A DNA stretch of 33,870 nt from Candidatus Gallacutalibacter pullicola (lineage in GTDB: Bacteria > Bacillota > Clostridia > Oscillospirales > Acutalibacteraceae), in NCBI GenBank assembly GCA_018712265.1, contig DVHF01000049.1, positions 1-33,870 on the forward strand, read 5' to 3'. Position numbers and translations under genes: made by a program. The notes beneath the pieces are model-generated. The model saw nothing but the letters and a program-made list of their open reading frames with translations, had not been told where the DNA came from and did not search any database. Shown in pieces: positions 23,822-31,049 of this stretch (positions are counted from its first letter, which is position 1; the number at the start of each line of letters is the position of its first letter).

Positions 23822-23973
23822 GGGAAGATTCCCCCACGGGGTGGGGGAAATGTCGCGTAGCGACAAAGGGGGACGGCCCGCGTGCGGGAGTCCCGGCGCG
23901 GGGTCAAGGGAAGATTCCCCCACAGGGCGGGGGAAATGTCACGAAGTGACAAAGGGGGACGGGCCGCGTGCGG
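23822..23973. repeat. Direct pair of structured 65-bp repeats
   Basis: Two copies, 23822-23886 and 23908-23973, share the order GGGAAGATTCCCCCAC, GGGGGAAATGTC, hairpin, GACAAAGGGGGACGG and GCGTGCGG. In the internal hairpin, TGTCGC-GTA-GCGACA in the first copy becomes TGTCAC-GAA-GTGACA in the second; in the neighbouring stem CCCCCAC/GTGGGGG becomes CCCCC/GGGGG with a changed loop. The rest of 23745-24046 is GC-rich hairpin sequence (for example CCGCGGAGGCCCCTTG, also met near 31970) with no gene. Confidence 0.8.
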
Positions 23974-24046
23974 CCGCGGAGGCCCCTTGCGCGGGGGGGG
24001 CGGGGGACGCGCAGTCCCCCATAGGGTTTGGGGCAAGGCCCCGATT

Positions 24047-25180
24047 TTACTTGTTGACTTCGGCCCAAAGAGCGTCGATTTCTTTCATGTGCTCCGGGAT
24101 CTTAATGGACTGCGGGCACTGCGTCATACACGCGCCGCACTCCTGGCAGTTCTCTGCACGGGCGCTCTCCGGAATTTCCGCATATGCTTTCTTAAAGCGA
24201 TCCTTGCTGCCGTCGAGTCTGTACCGGTTGTACACCTGAAATACCAGCGGGATATCCACGCCGAACGGGCAGTCCATGCAGTAGCGGCAGCCGGTGCACG
24301 GGATCGTCTTGTGCGCCTTGTAGGCGTCGAGGGCTTTCTCGATCACAGCGCGTTCCTCATCGGTGAGCGGGTGGAAATCGCTCATGGTGGCGACGTTGTC
24401 GCGGATCTGATCCATTGTAGACATGCCGCTCAGGACAACCTGCACGTTCGGCAGGCTTTCCGCGAACCGAATCGCCCAGGACGCGGCCGACTTTCCGGGC
24501 GCAGCCTCCTCAAAGATGCGAACTGATTCGTCACACGGATGTGCCAGAGCGCCGCCGCGGACAGGCTCCATCACGATCACCGGGATGCCGTGCTTCGTCA
24601 GGACCTCATACTGCCCTTTGGCGTCCTGCATTTCCCAGTCAAGATAGTTGAGCTGGATCTGTGCGAAATCCCACTCGTACAGGCTGCAAATGCGCTCAAG
24701 CACAGCAGGCGTATCGTGGAAAGAGAAGCCCAGATGGCGGATTTTGCCCTCCGCTTTCTTCTGTGCGAAAAACTCATATACCTTGAGCTTCTGGATCTTG
24801 TCCACGCGCTCCGCGTTGAGAGCATGGAGCAGATAGAAGTCAAAATAGCCCGCCTGTGTGCGCTGAAGCTGTTCATTGAAGATCCGTTCGAGATCAGCTT
24901 CCGTTTCCGCAGCCCAGATCGGGAATTTGGTCGCCAGGAAATAGCTGTCGCGCGGATACTTGCTCAGCGCCTTGCCGGTGAATTCCTCCGACGTGCCGCC
25001 GTGGTACGGGTACGCCGTATCGAAATAATTGATTCCGTGGCTGTACGCGTAATCGACGATTTCCTGTGCCTTCTCATAGTCGATGTCCGTCTTGTCCTCC
25101 TGAACGCGCGGCAGACGCATCATGCCGAGGCCAAGCGCAGAGATCATCAGGCCGCTGTTTTTGTACTCCCTTTTCAACAT
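24047..25180 (-). CDS. Aldo/keto reductase with C-terminal ferredoxin-type iron-sulfur domain
   Basis: A 377-residue protein. Residues 1-285 form an AKR barrel with the catalytic set FDTAYPYH (D54, Y59), ATKFP (K85) and LLHALN (H119). The C-terminal 90 residues have two Cys clusters, CTGCRYCMDCPFGVD and CQECGACMTQCPQ, typical of two [4Fe-4S] centres. This architecture is common in anaerobic Clostridia and is thought to link AKR chemistry to ferredoxin-type electron flow; the substrate is unknown. ATG 25180 has AAGGGGAC about 7 nt upstream; an in-frame ATG at 25201 has none. It is divergent from the garR-like gene. Confidence 0.9.
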   Translation of the reverse strand: MLKREYKNSGLMISALGLGMMRLPRVQEDKTDIDYEKAQEIVDYAYSHGINYFDTAYPYHGGTSEEFTGKALSKYPRDSYFLATKFPIWAAETEADLERIFNEQLQRTQAGYFDFYLLHALNAERVDKIQKLKVYEFFAQKKAEGKIRHLGFSFHDTPAVLERICSLYEWDFAQIQLNYLDWEMQDAKGQYEVLTKHGIPVIVMEPVRGGALAHPCDESVRIFEEAAPGKSAASWAIRFAESLPNVQVVLSGMSTMDQIRDNVATMSDFHPLTDEERAVIEKALDAYKAHKTIPCTGCRYCMDCPFGVDIPLVFQVYNRYRLDGSKDRFKKAYAEIPESARAENCQECGACMTQCPQSIKIPEHMKEIDALWAEVNK

Positions 25181-25229
25181 GTTTAAAGTCCCCTTTTCCA
25201 AAAAAATAGAGGTTGCGTTTTCTTTTCTT

Positions 25230-25259
25230 ATTGTAATCCAGAAAGTGGTGGTTCGTCAA
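25230..25259 (-). promoter_or_regulatory. Promoter of the aldo/keto reductase gene
   Basis: On the minus strand, TTGACG (plus 25254-25259), an 18-bp spacer and TACAAT (plus 25230-25235). Transcription would start near 25223, about 43 nt before the ATG. Confidence 0.65.
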
Positions 25260-25307
25260 TTCCCTTTGCGGAAGTTGCTTCAAATCGAAACACTTTTTGT
25301 TTGTTAT

Positions 25308-25318
25308 TTGTCAGACAA
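25308..25318. promoter_or_regulatory. GntR/FadR-type operator candidate
   Basis: TTGTCAGACAA fits the TNGTNNNACNA pattern bound by FadR-subfamily GntR regulators, which often control sugar-acid and hydroxy-acid use. It lies between the divergent promoters of the aldo/keto reductase (25230-25259) and the garR-like operon (25401-25429). A single site was seen and no GntR gene is in the window. The remaining 330 bp between these genes holds only the promoters. Confidence 0.4.
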
Positions 25319-25400
25319 CTTGATTCTGAATGGAAGGATGGGTTTTTCGCACAATTCTAAAAAAATTCCTGAAAAAACCAAAAAACTGGGATGGATCCCC

Positions 25401-25429
25401 TTGAAAATATGAAGAAGGGCGGCTATAAT
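25401..25429 (+). promoter_or_regulatory. Promoter of the garR-like/dapA-like operon
   Basis: TTGAAA (25401-25406), exactly 17 bp, and a perfect TATAAT (25424-25429). Transcription would start near 25436, about 75 nt before the ATG at 25512. Confidence 0.75.
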
Positions 25430-25511
25430 GAATAACAGAGCAGTAAAAACGCCGGGATCCGGGAAAAGGATGTCGGATCAGACGACTGAAATTAGAAAGG
25501 ATGAATCTACC

Positions 25512-26399
25512 ATGAAAAAGATTGGTTTCATTGGCCTTGGGATTATGGGCAAGCCGATGAGCAAGAACCTGCTGAAGGCCGGCTATGAGCTGGTTGTCAC
25601 GGATCTGAATAAGGATGCCGTCGCAGAGGTTGTGGAGGCCGGCGCGAAGGCTGCCGACAATGCCGCGCAGGTTGCCGCACAGAGCGAGATCGTGATCACC
25701 ATGCTGCCGAACTCCCCGCACGTAAAGAGCGTAGTTCTCGGCGAGAACGGCGTTCTCGAAGGCGCAAAAGAGGGCCTGATCCTCATCGATATGAGCTCCA
25801 TCGCTCCGCTTGCTTCTCAGGAGATTGAAAAGGCGTGCGCAGCGAAGGGCGTCAAGATGCTCGATGCACCGGTCAGCGGCGGCGAGCCGAAGGCAATCGA
25901 TGGTACGCTGTCCATTATGGTCGGCGGCGATAAGGATCTGTTCGAGAGCGTGAAGGATCTGCTTCTCGTCATGGGCAGCAGTGCTGTGTACTGCGGCAAT
26001 ATTGGCGCAGGCAACACCACCAAGCTTGCCAACCAGGTCATCGTTGCGCTGAATATCGCGGCTGTCGCGGAGGCGTTCACCCTGGCGAAGAAGGCCGGCG
26101 TGGATCCGCACCTCGTATTTGACGCCATCAAGGGCGGCCTGGCCGGTTCCACAGTCATGAACGCCAAGGCCCCGATGATGATGGAGGAAAATTATAAGCC
26201 GGGCTTTAAGATCGATCTGCATATCAAGGATCTGAACAATGTCCTTGAGACAGGCCACGGCGTGGGTTCCCCGCTGCCGCTGACTGCCGCAGTGATGGAG
26301 ATGCTCCAGACGCTGCATCATGACGGTTACGGCCAGAACGACCACAGCGCGCTGGCGAAGTATTACGAGAAGATTTCCGGCACGAAGATTGCCGACTAA
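25512..26399 (+). CDS. garR: Beta-hydroxyacid dehydrogenase (GarR/tartronate semialdehyde reductase-like)
   Basis: A 295-residue NAD(P)-dependent enzyme of the 3-hydroxyisobutyrate/6-phosphogluconate dehydrogenase group. The Rossmann start is GFIGLGIMGKPMSKNL; the substrate-binding block is DAPVSGGEPKAIDGTL; the catalytic Lys lies in GAGNTTKLANQ (K171). The pattern is closest to GarR/GlxR, which reduce tartronate semialdehyde to glycerate, but related enzymes act on other 3-hydroxyacids. ATG 25512 has AAAGGA 10 nt upstream. It is followed, after a hairpin, by a DapA-family lyase, which suggests both serve one sugar-acid or keto-acid pathway. Confidence 0.8.
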   Translation: MKKIGFIGLGIMGKPMSKNLLKAGYELVVTDLNKDAVAEVVEAGAKAADNAAQVAAQSEIVITMLPNSPHVKSVVLGENGVLEGAKEGLILIDMSSIAPLASQEIEKACAAKGVKMLDAPVSGGEPKAIDGTLSIMVGGDKDLFESVKDLLLVMGSSAVYCGNIGAGNTTKLANQVIVALNIAAVAEAFTLAKKAGVDPHLVFDAIKGGLAGSTVMNAKAPMMMEENYKPGFKIDLHIKDLNNVLETGHGVGSPLPLTAAVMEMLQTLHHDGYGQNDHSALAKYYEKISGTKIAD

Positions 26400-26414
26400 T
26401 TTTCCAAAACAGAA

Positions 26415-26451
26415 AGGAAAAGGACAGTCCAGGCAGGGCTGTCCTTTTCCT
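26415..26451 (+). terminator. Hairpin between the garR-like and dapA-like genes
   Basis: AGGAAAAGGACAG (26415-26427) pairs exactly with CTGTCCTTTTCCT (26439-26451), 13 bp with an 11-nt loop. The Ts are inside the stem and not after it, so it may only reduce read-through or protect the upstream message, leaving some transcription into the next gene. Confidence 0.6.
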
Positions 26452-26506
26452 GCAATATACGACAGAACAGACGGATAGCTGCAAACGAGAGAAAGGCGGT
26501 AGAAAA

Positions 26507-27394
26507 ATGGGCTTCACACCAAAGGGGATTATCCCACCGGTCATCACCCCCCTGACAAAGGACGGAAAATTCAATGAACCTATGATGCGCAAGGTTGTCA
26601 ATCACCTGATTGACAAGGGTGTGCATGGGCTGTTTCCGCTGGGCACTACCGGCGAATTTTATGCCTTCGACCACGGCGAGTACCGTTATATTCTGGATGT
26701 AGTGGTGGACGAAACAAAGGGACGTGTGCCGGTTTATGCAGGCGCGACCCACATCACGACGCGTGAGACGGTGGCGCAGGCAAAGATTGCTGCTGAGGCG
26801 GGCGTTGACGTAATTTCCGTGCTGACCACGATGTTCGTTTCCCAGACGCAGGAGGAGGTCTACCAGTTCTATAAGACCGTTGCGGAAAACACGGAGCTTC
26901 CGATGATCATTTACAATAATAAGCCCAAAACCAACGTGACAGTTGCCCCGGCTACAGCAGCGCGTCTGGCCGAGATTGACAACATCGTCGGTATTAAGGA
27001 CAGCACCGGCGATTTCACGAATACCTGCGAGTATCTCCGCCTGACAAAGGGCATGGACTTCCACGTGCTGATGGGCCGTGATACGCTGATCTTTGCCGCG
27101 CTGTGCTGCGGTGCGGACGGTGCGATTGCCTCATGCGCGAACGTTGCGCCGCGCCTGACAGCTGATATTTACGATAAATTCCAGGCGGGCGATATGCAGG
27201 GAGCATTGGAAGCGCAGTTCAAGCTTGCGCCGCTTCGTCTGGCGTGCAATATGGGCACTTTCCCGGAGGTCATCAAGGAAGGCATGATGATGGAAGGGCT
27301 GGACGTGGGCAAATGCTTGGAACCGATTCAGGAGCTGCTGCCGGAGGAGAAAGAAAAGCTGCGCAAGGTCCTTCAGGAAATGGATCTTCTCTAA
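26507..27394 (+). CDS. DapA/NanA-family pyruvate-dependent lyase or synthase
   Basis: A 295-residue class I aldolase-type barrel. GTTGE (46-50), Tyr in IIYNN (Y136) and the Schiff-base Lys in GIKDSTGD (K164) are the family hallmarks. This family includes dihydrodipicolinate synthase, N-acetylneuraminate lyase and 2-keto-3-deoxy-sugar acid aldolases. The neighbour is a beta-hydroxyacid dehydrogenase and not a lysine gene, so a catabolic 2-keto-acid lyase is more likely than DapA itself, but the substrate cannot be fixed. ATG 26507 has AAAGGCGG about 8 nt upstream. A perfect 14-bp hairpin follows one base after the stop. Confidence 0.85.
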   Translation: MGFTPKGIIPPVITPLTKDGKFNEPMMRKVVNHLIDKGVHGLFPLGTTGEFYAFDHGEYRYILDVVVDETKGRVPVYAGATHITTRETVAQAKIAAEAGVDVISVLTTMFVSQTQEEVYQFYKTVAENTELPMIIYNNKPKTNVTVAPATAARLAEIDNIVGIKDSTGDFTNTCEYLRLTKGMDFHVLMGRDTLIFAALCCGADGAIASCANVAPRLTADIYDKFQAGDMQGALEAQFKLAPLRLACNMGTFPEVIKEGMMMEGLDVGKCLEPIQELLPEEKEKLRKVLQEMDLL

Positions 27395-27395
27395 C

Positions 27396-27426
27396 GCCTG
27401 CGTGCAGGCTAAGCCTGCACGCAGGC
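27396..27426. repeat. Perfect 14-bp palindrome with TAA loop after the dapA-like gene
   Basis: GCCTGCGTGCAGGC (27396-27409) and its exact complement (27413-27426) are separated by TAA. It starts 2 bases after the stop codon, with no U-tract, and could act as a 3' mRNA stabiliser. The inner GCAGGC-TAA-GCCTGC is shared with the repeats at 7043-7057 and 16.2 kb. Confidence 0.85.
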
Positions 27427-27749
27427 GGCGAGCAGATCGCGCCCGCTCCCTCCGGTCGCCCGGCTGGGTGCGCGATTAAACTGAAATGCCCGCGTTCATC
27501 ACGCTGTGGACGTTGTACATATCCCCGACCAACCTGCCGCCGCGACAGAGTACCTGCGGCAACGGCGTTTCGCGACCAGAGGGAGCGATCCGCGGTTTAT
27601 GTGCACACGTCGTACACAATATGAAAGTTTTGCTCAAGCTTTTTCAAAAGCTTGCAGGGGATGAAAGGGGACAGCGTCCCTTTTCTGGGGAGCGGGGGCA
27701 AAGCCCCACAAAATGAGGAACGCGACGAGCCTTCCCAAAAAGAAAAGCA
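27427..27749. repeat. Intergenic repeats, including dispersed repeat copies C and D
   Basis: No gene is supported. A reversed core fragment (copy D, GCTCCCTCCGGTCGC, within 27439-27459) and a longer forward copy (copy C, 27536-27606, core 27572-27594 with one change, GACCAGAGGGAGCGATCC) belong to the family at 6922-6992. Then come CAAGCTTTT/AAAAGCTTG (27635-27654), AAAGGGGAC/GTCCCTTTT (27664-27684) and GGGGC-AAA-GCCCC hairpins, similar in design to those after mutS. Confidence 0.75.
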
Positions 27750-27783
27750 GGGGATATCCGCTTCGTGCAGATATCCCCGTTTT
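27750..27783. terminator. Bidirectional terminator-like hairpin
   Basis: GGGGATATC (27750-27758) pairs with GATATCCCC (27770-27778) and is followed by GTTTT on the plus strand; on the minus strand it is followed by TGCTTTTCTTTTT. It would end the minus-strand acetyltransferase operon and any plus-strand read-through. Confidence 0.7.
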
Positions 27784-27888
27784 GCGATCTCTTGGAAGGC
27801 GTCCTAAAATTCACAAGGCCCCAGACTTTTGGCTCTCTCAGCAATTATGGAAATCTGTCCATCGGTACCGCTTTTGCTAATCTGCCTG

Positions 27889-28320
27889 CTATTTTTCTAT
27901 CACATAGGATTGCAGCCCTTTTTGGCAGCCATTCTTTTCGTAGAACCCTTCCACACCGGGCTGTGCTCCAAAATAGAGCATGGTGGGCGTGGTTTCTCTG
28001 GCAAGCTGAAGGAGCCTGCTGCCGATCCCCTGTCCCTGATATTCCGGCAGAACGAGCAGCTCGGTGATGGTGCCGAAGTAACAGCCGTCTGAAAGGATCC
28101 GCAGACATCCCACAAGCTTTTGTCCGTCGTAAGCGGTGATATTGATTGTTCTCGACAGCGCGGTCCGCGTTTTATCCAGATCGTAATCTCCCGGCCATAT
28201 CTGGTTGGCAAACGCCAGAAAGACTGCGGCGTCGAGGCCGCGATCGTCTGTTTTATATTCTATTTGGTTGTCCTCCTTTTCTGCGGGATAATGTTTCAAA
28301 TCAGGGATAAGTACGTCCAT
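27889..28320 (-). CDS. GNAT-family N-acetyltransferase
   Basis: A 143-residue protein by the ATG at 28320. The acetyl-CoA-binding motif is LLVLPEYQGQGIGSRLL (about 90-106), followed by YFGAQPGVEGFYEKNGC, typical of small GNAT proteins. The substrate is unknown. The ATG overlaps the upstream membrane-protein gene by 25 nt and has no clear ribosome site. Inside the frame a strong AAGGAGG (plus 28272-28278) lies 8 nt before an in-frame ATA codon (plus 28261-28263), which is where the conserved domain begins (IEYKTDDRG). Initiation at that ATA would give 124 residues. The start is therefore open. Confidence 0.85.
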   Translation of the reverse strand: MDVLIPDLKHYPAEKEDNQIEYKTDDRGLDAAVFLAFANQIWPGDYDLDKTRTALSRTINITAYDGQKLVGCLRILSDGCYFGTITELLVLPEYQGQGIGSRLLQLARETTPTMLYFGAQPGVEGFYEKNGCQKGLQSYVIEK

Positions 28321-28628
28321 AAGGAAATCGCGTGAAGAAACGCCATTATGAAAGGCCCAGCCGTCCGCATACGGCTTTTGCTGTACAGCCCGATGATCCC
28401 GTCTGCGAGTTGGATGATCAGCATCCCGCCCGTGACGGCAGTTAAAAGCTCGCCGGATTCCCTCAGCAGAGGGACAACCGCCGCCAATGCGATTGCCGTG
28501 CTCCTTGCCAGCAGATACAAAGCGTCCGTCCGATCTGCATTCTTTCGCTTTATGACCGTGCTGACGGAAAAAACGAATCCCAGCGTGGCGCTCAAAAATG
28601 TGATGCAGGCAATGGGATAGTAAATCAA
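28296..28628 (-). CDS. Small membrane protein with about four helices
   Basis: A 110-residue hydrophobic protein with likely helices at about 3-23 (PIACITFLSATLGFVFSVST), 40-58 (LARSTAIALAAVVPLL), 63-82 and 92-108. There is no recognised domain. The start is TTG at 28628, chosen because an AAAGGGGGAT ribosome site lies about 5 nt upstream. It overlaps the acetyltransferase frame downstream, so the two are probably one operon. It lies about 40 bp after the end of the carboxypeptidase gene, on the same strand. Confidence 0.7.
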   Translation of the reverse strand: MIYYPIACITFLSATLGFVFSVSTVIKRKNADRTDALYLLARSTAIALAAVVPLLRESGELLTAVTGGMLIIQLADGIIGLYSKSRMRTAGPFIMAFLHAISLWTYLSLI

Positions 28629-28668
28629 TGTGATCCCCCTTTACGGCAGAAATATTCCGTGCAGACAG

Positions 28669-29622
28669 CTATCCCGCCAGATAGTCAGATTTATCGATGG
28701 TTTTTAAAATATAATTCACATCGTCATAGCGGGAGGAGTCCGATTCTGAGCCCAGACTGCAAATGAGGAATTCCTTTCCGTGCTGCTGATAAAGAACTAC
28801 CAGATTATAGTCGTCGGATAGAGAACCGGTTTTGACCCCGGTTACATTTGGATTGTAGTATTCTGACGCCGGATCGAGAAAAGTATTGGTGCTTTCCCAC
28901 GTCTGTGTGCTGCCGTCAGGCAATACCGCCGTATAGGTGTTTTGAGATACCATCTCCCGGAACCAGCCGTATTCCAAAAGCCGCTCAGTGACAGCTTTGA
29001 TATCCAGAACCGTGGTGAGAGCATCCATATCGAAACCGCTTGGATCGTTCAGAACAGTGCTGTTGTAGCCCTGTTCCTGCAAATGTGTATGCAAGCCCTC
29101 CATAAAGGCCGCGATACGTTCCGTGCTGGAAGCCGACTGGGGAGACAGAAGCCCGCCACAGTAATCAGCTACCACATAGGCGGCGTCATTCCCCGATGGG
29201 ATCAGCATAGCCGCGAACAGGTTGTGCAGGAAATACTCCTGCTCCCTGATATTCGCAACAGAGGATCCCGGCTTCGTGAGAGCGAGAGCCTCAGCGCGTG
29301 CCGGAACTATGCTTTCCAGATCGGCGATCCCCGCAGCATATTCAACGACAAACAGCTTGGCGAGACTGGCAGGCAGCAGCTGTTCCGTCTCCCGCTTGGA
29401 AATAAAAATGCTGCCGTCGGAAAGGTCCTCCAGAATCAGTGATTTGGCATTATAGGTGTCCCTCCAGGAATTTTTGAACAAGAAAGAGCGGATGTAATCT
29501 TTTTCATTCCGGAGGTTTTCGGGCTTCATCGCCCAGGGGAGCCACGCCGTCCCACATAGTATGACGGCAAGAAGCAGGCATAAAAATTTCCGTTTTCTCT
29601 TTTTCTTTTTTTGATAGTTCAT
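28669..29622 (-). CDS. S11-family D-alanyl-D-alanine carboxypeptidase
   Basis: A 317-residue serine peptidase of the penicillin-binding DacA/S11 group that trims D-Ala from peptidoglycan stem peptides. The N-terminus is strongly basic (YQKKKKRKRK), followed by one hydrophobic helix (FLCLLLAVILCGTAWLPW), so it is anchored with the domain outside. Active-site motifs are PASLAKL (S86, K89), PSGND (S143, N145) and GVKTGS (K264-G266). It lacks the usual C-terminal beta domain and amphipathic anchor, consistent with the N-terminal anchor. ATG 29622 has CGGGAGG 8 nt upstream; the frame is open further but only across the promoter region. Confidence 0.88.
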   Translation of the reverse strand: MNYQKKKKRKRKFLCLLLAVILCGTAWLPWAMKPENLRNEKDYIRSFLFKNSWRDTYNAKSLILEDLSDGSIFISKRETEQLLPASLAKLFVVEYAAGIADLESIVPARAEALALTKPGSSVANIREQEYFLHNLFAAMLIPSGNDAAYVVADYCGGLLSPQSASSTERIAAFMEGLHTHLQEQGYNSTVLNDPSGFDMDALTTVLDIKAVTERLLEYGWFREMVSQNTYTAVLPDGSTQTWESTNTFLDPASEYYNPNVTGVKTGSLSDDYNLVVLYQQHGKEFLICSLGSESDSSRYDDVNYILKTIDKSDYLAG

Positions 29623-29691
29623 ATTTTGTTCCTCCCGTATTTTTTCCCAAACAGAAAGCGCCGGCGCCGCAGAAAAACCGGGCACAGCGGT

Positions 29692-29709
29692 CCGCGCTCC
29701 CCAGCGCGG
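29692..29709 (-). promoter_or_regulatory. Hairpin in the carboxypeptidase leader
   Basis: CCGCGCT and AGCGCGG flank a 4-nt loop (7-bp perfect stem) in the 160-nt untranslated leader of the minus-strand carboxypeptidase gene. No ligand-binding or terminator feature is seen; structure only. The rest of 29623-29904 holds the two divergent promoters. Confidence 0.35.
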
Positions 29710-29787
29710 CTCTCCCTCTGTTTCTCTCTTTCCCAAGGCGTATCTGAAAGATGCCCCCAGCAGCAGAATCCGCCAGATACATTTAAA

Positions 29788-29816
29788 ATTATAGCAAATT
29801 TTTTTCCGGGCTACAA
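29788..29816 (-). promoter_or_regulatory. Promoter of the carboxypeptidase gene
   Basis: On the minus strand, TTGTAG (plus 29811-29816), 17 bp, and TATAAT (plus 29788-29793), with a TGC extended -10. Transcription starts near 29781, giving a leader of about 160 nt. Confidence 0.65.
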
Positions 29817-29840
29817 TATTCCCGGTGATTTCTACGGCGG

Positions 29841-29869
29841 TTGACAGACGCCGGATTTGCGGGTATACT
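29841..29869 (+). promoter_or_regulatory. Consensus promoter of the charged-protein/hydrolase operon
   Basis: A perfect TTGACA (29841-29846), a 17-bp spacer and TATACT (29864-29869). It is back to back with the carboxypeptidase promoter; the two -35 boxes are 24 bp apart. Transcription would start near 29876, about 30 nt before the ATG. Confidence 0.8.
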
Positions 29870-29904
29870 TCAAACAGTATTTTTTCACGGAAGGATGGAT
29901 TGCA

Positions 29905-30285
29905 ATGGACGAGAAAGAACGCAGCCGGGAGGATCTGGCGCGCGCCAATGAATTGCAGGCTGAGATTTTCCACGGGATCAGCCGCGGGGAACCGGCAGAA
30001 CGCCTGCTGCTCAAGGCGATTGAGAGCATGGCGCTGCGCGACGGCGACACCGTCAGCTATAAGGAGGCCCGTGAAAACATGAAAGCTATCTATGGAATCG
30101 GGCTGGGGGAGGAAGTCCCGCTGCAAATCGAGCTGGAGGAGGTTGAGGGCCGGCTCACGAAGCTGCGCGAATCCTACGATCGTGAGAAGGACAGCGATCA
30201 AAAGGATATGGTAGAGCGTCTCAAGAACGCAATCCGGGCGCACGAGGAGCGCGTCGAAAGCCTCAGGGCACGCCTTGCCAAGTGA
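29905..30285 (+). CDS. Small charged helical protein of unknown function
   Basis: A 126-residue, highly charged, probably all-helical protein. The C-terminal half (LQIELEEVEGRLTKLRESYD, then MVERLKNAIRAHEERVESLR) looks like a coiled coil. There is no signal peptide or membrane segment. ATG 29905 has GGAAGGA about 10 nt upstream; the frame is open 16 codons earlier but that part lies close to the transcription start. The stop overlaps the GTG start of the hydrolase, so the two are co-translated. I do not recognise the family. Confidence 0.7.
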   Translation: MDEKERSREDLARANELQAEIFHGISRGEPAERLLLKAIESMALRDGDTVSYKEARENMKAIYGIGLGEEVPLQIELEEVEGRLTKLRESYDREKDSDQKDMVERLKNAIRAHEERVESLRARLAK

Positions 30286-31049
30286 AGATGGATCACATAC
30301 AGCAGATTCGTGAGGTGCCGGGCGCGGCGTACGCCGTTGTTTTCCTGCATGGGATCCTGGAAAGCCCCGCGCAGTTTGCGGATTTGATGGACAGCGTACC
30401 GCCGTACTGTTCCGTTTACAATTTACTGCTTCCCGGCCACGGCGGAGATCCGCAGGCCTTTGCCGGAAGCGGCGTGGAAAAATGGCGCTCCTTTGTGCTT
30501 GACTGGATCTCCCGCCTGAGTGGATCGCACCGCCGCGTTGTGATAGCGGGCCATTCCATGGGTGCGTTGCTGGCGATGGAAGCCGCTGTGCGGTTTCCGG
30601 AAAGTATGGCGGGGCTGTTCCTGATGGCGGTCCCGCTGAAAATCCGCGTCAGGCCCGGCGGCTTTTCCAATGCGTTCCGGATTCTGCGCGGCCGTATCCG
30701 GGAGGACGATCCCATCGCGCCCGCTGTGCGCAGGACCTTTGCGCTGGACGGATACGTCCCCCTGCGGATCGCTGTGCGCTGGATCCCGCGCTATCTGGAA
30801 CTTTTCCGCATGGCGCGTCAGGATCGCCGGATTCCGGAAAGTCTGGAATGTCCGGTGATGGTTTACCAGTCCGGAAAGGACGAATTTGTGGGACGGAGCT
30901 CAGCAAAATATTTGAAAAATGTGCCGCACGTCACAGTCAGGACGGCGGCACATTCCAGGCATTTTGATTATATCCCGGAAGAACGGCGGGAGCTTCTCGC
31001 GTGTTTCCGGGAATTTTTAGAGGACGTCCTCCCGCCAGTCAGTCGGTGA
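30282..31049 (+). CDS. Alpha/beta hydrolase (esterase/lipase-like)
   Basis: A 255-residue alpha/beta hydrolase fold protein. The oxyanion region is VVFLHGILESPAQF, the nucleophile elbow is GHSMGA (S92), the acid is in SGKDEFV and the base His in HSRHFDYI. The lid helices and loose similarity to monoacylglycerol lipases and carboxylesterases suggest an acyl-ester substrate, not identified. The start is GTG at 30282, overlapping the previous gene, or ATG 6 nt later. Its 3' end overlaps the end of the convergent PhnP-like gene by 11 nt. Confidence 0.85.
   Translation: MKMDHIQQIREVPGAAYAVVFLHGILESPAQFADLMDSVPPYCSVYNLLLPGHGGDPQAFAGSGVEKWRSFVLDWISRLSGSHRRVVIAGHSMGALLAMEAAVRFPESMAGLFLMAVPLKIRVRPGGFSNAFRILRGRIREDDPIAPAVRRTFALDGYVPLRIAVRWIPRYLELFRMARQDRRIPESLECPVMVYQSGKDEFVGRSSAKYLKNVPHVTVRTAAHSRHFDYIPEERRELLACFREFLEDVLPPVSR

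Noticed and set aside
23781-24526. Plus-strand frames across the repeat region and the aldo/keto reductase
   Set aside because: They translate the GC-rich repeats and the antisense of a well-supported AKR gene.
26507-27394. Calling the lyase DapA of lysine synthesis
   Set aside because: The catalytic residues fit the whole family, and the neighbour is a hydroxyacid dehydrogenase and not dapB or other lysine genes, so only the family name is given.
29857-29904. A 16-residue extension of the charged protein from an upstream ATG
   Set aside because: That ATG lies ahead of or at the predicted transcription start near 29876, so it could not be translated from this promoter.
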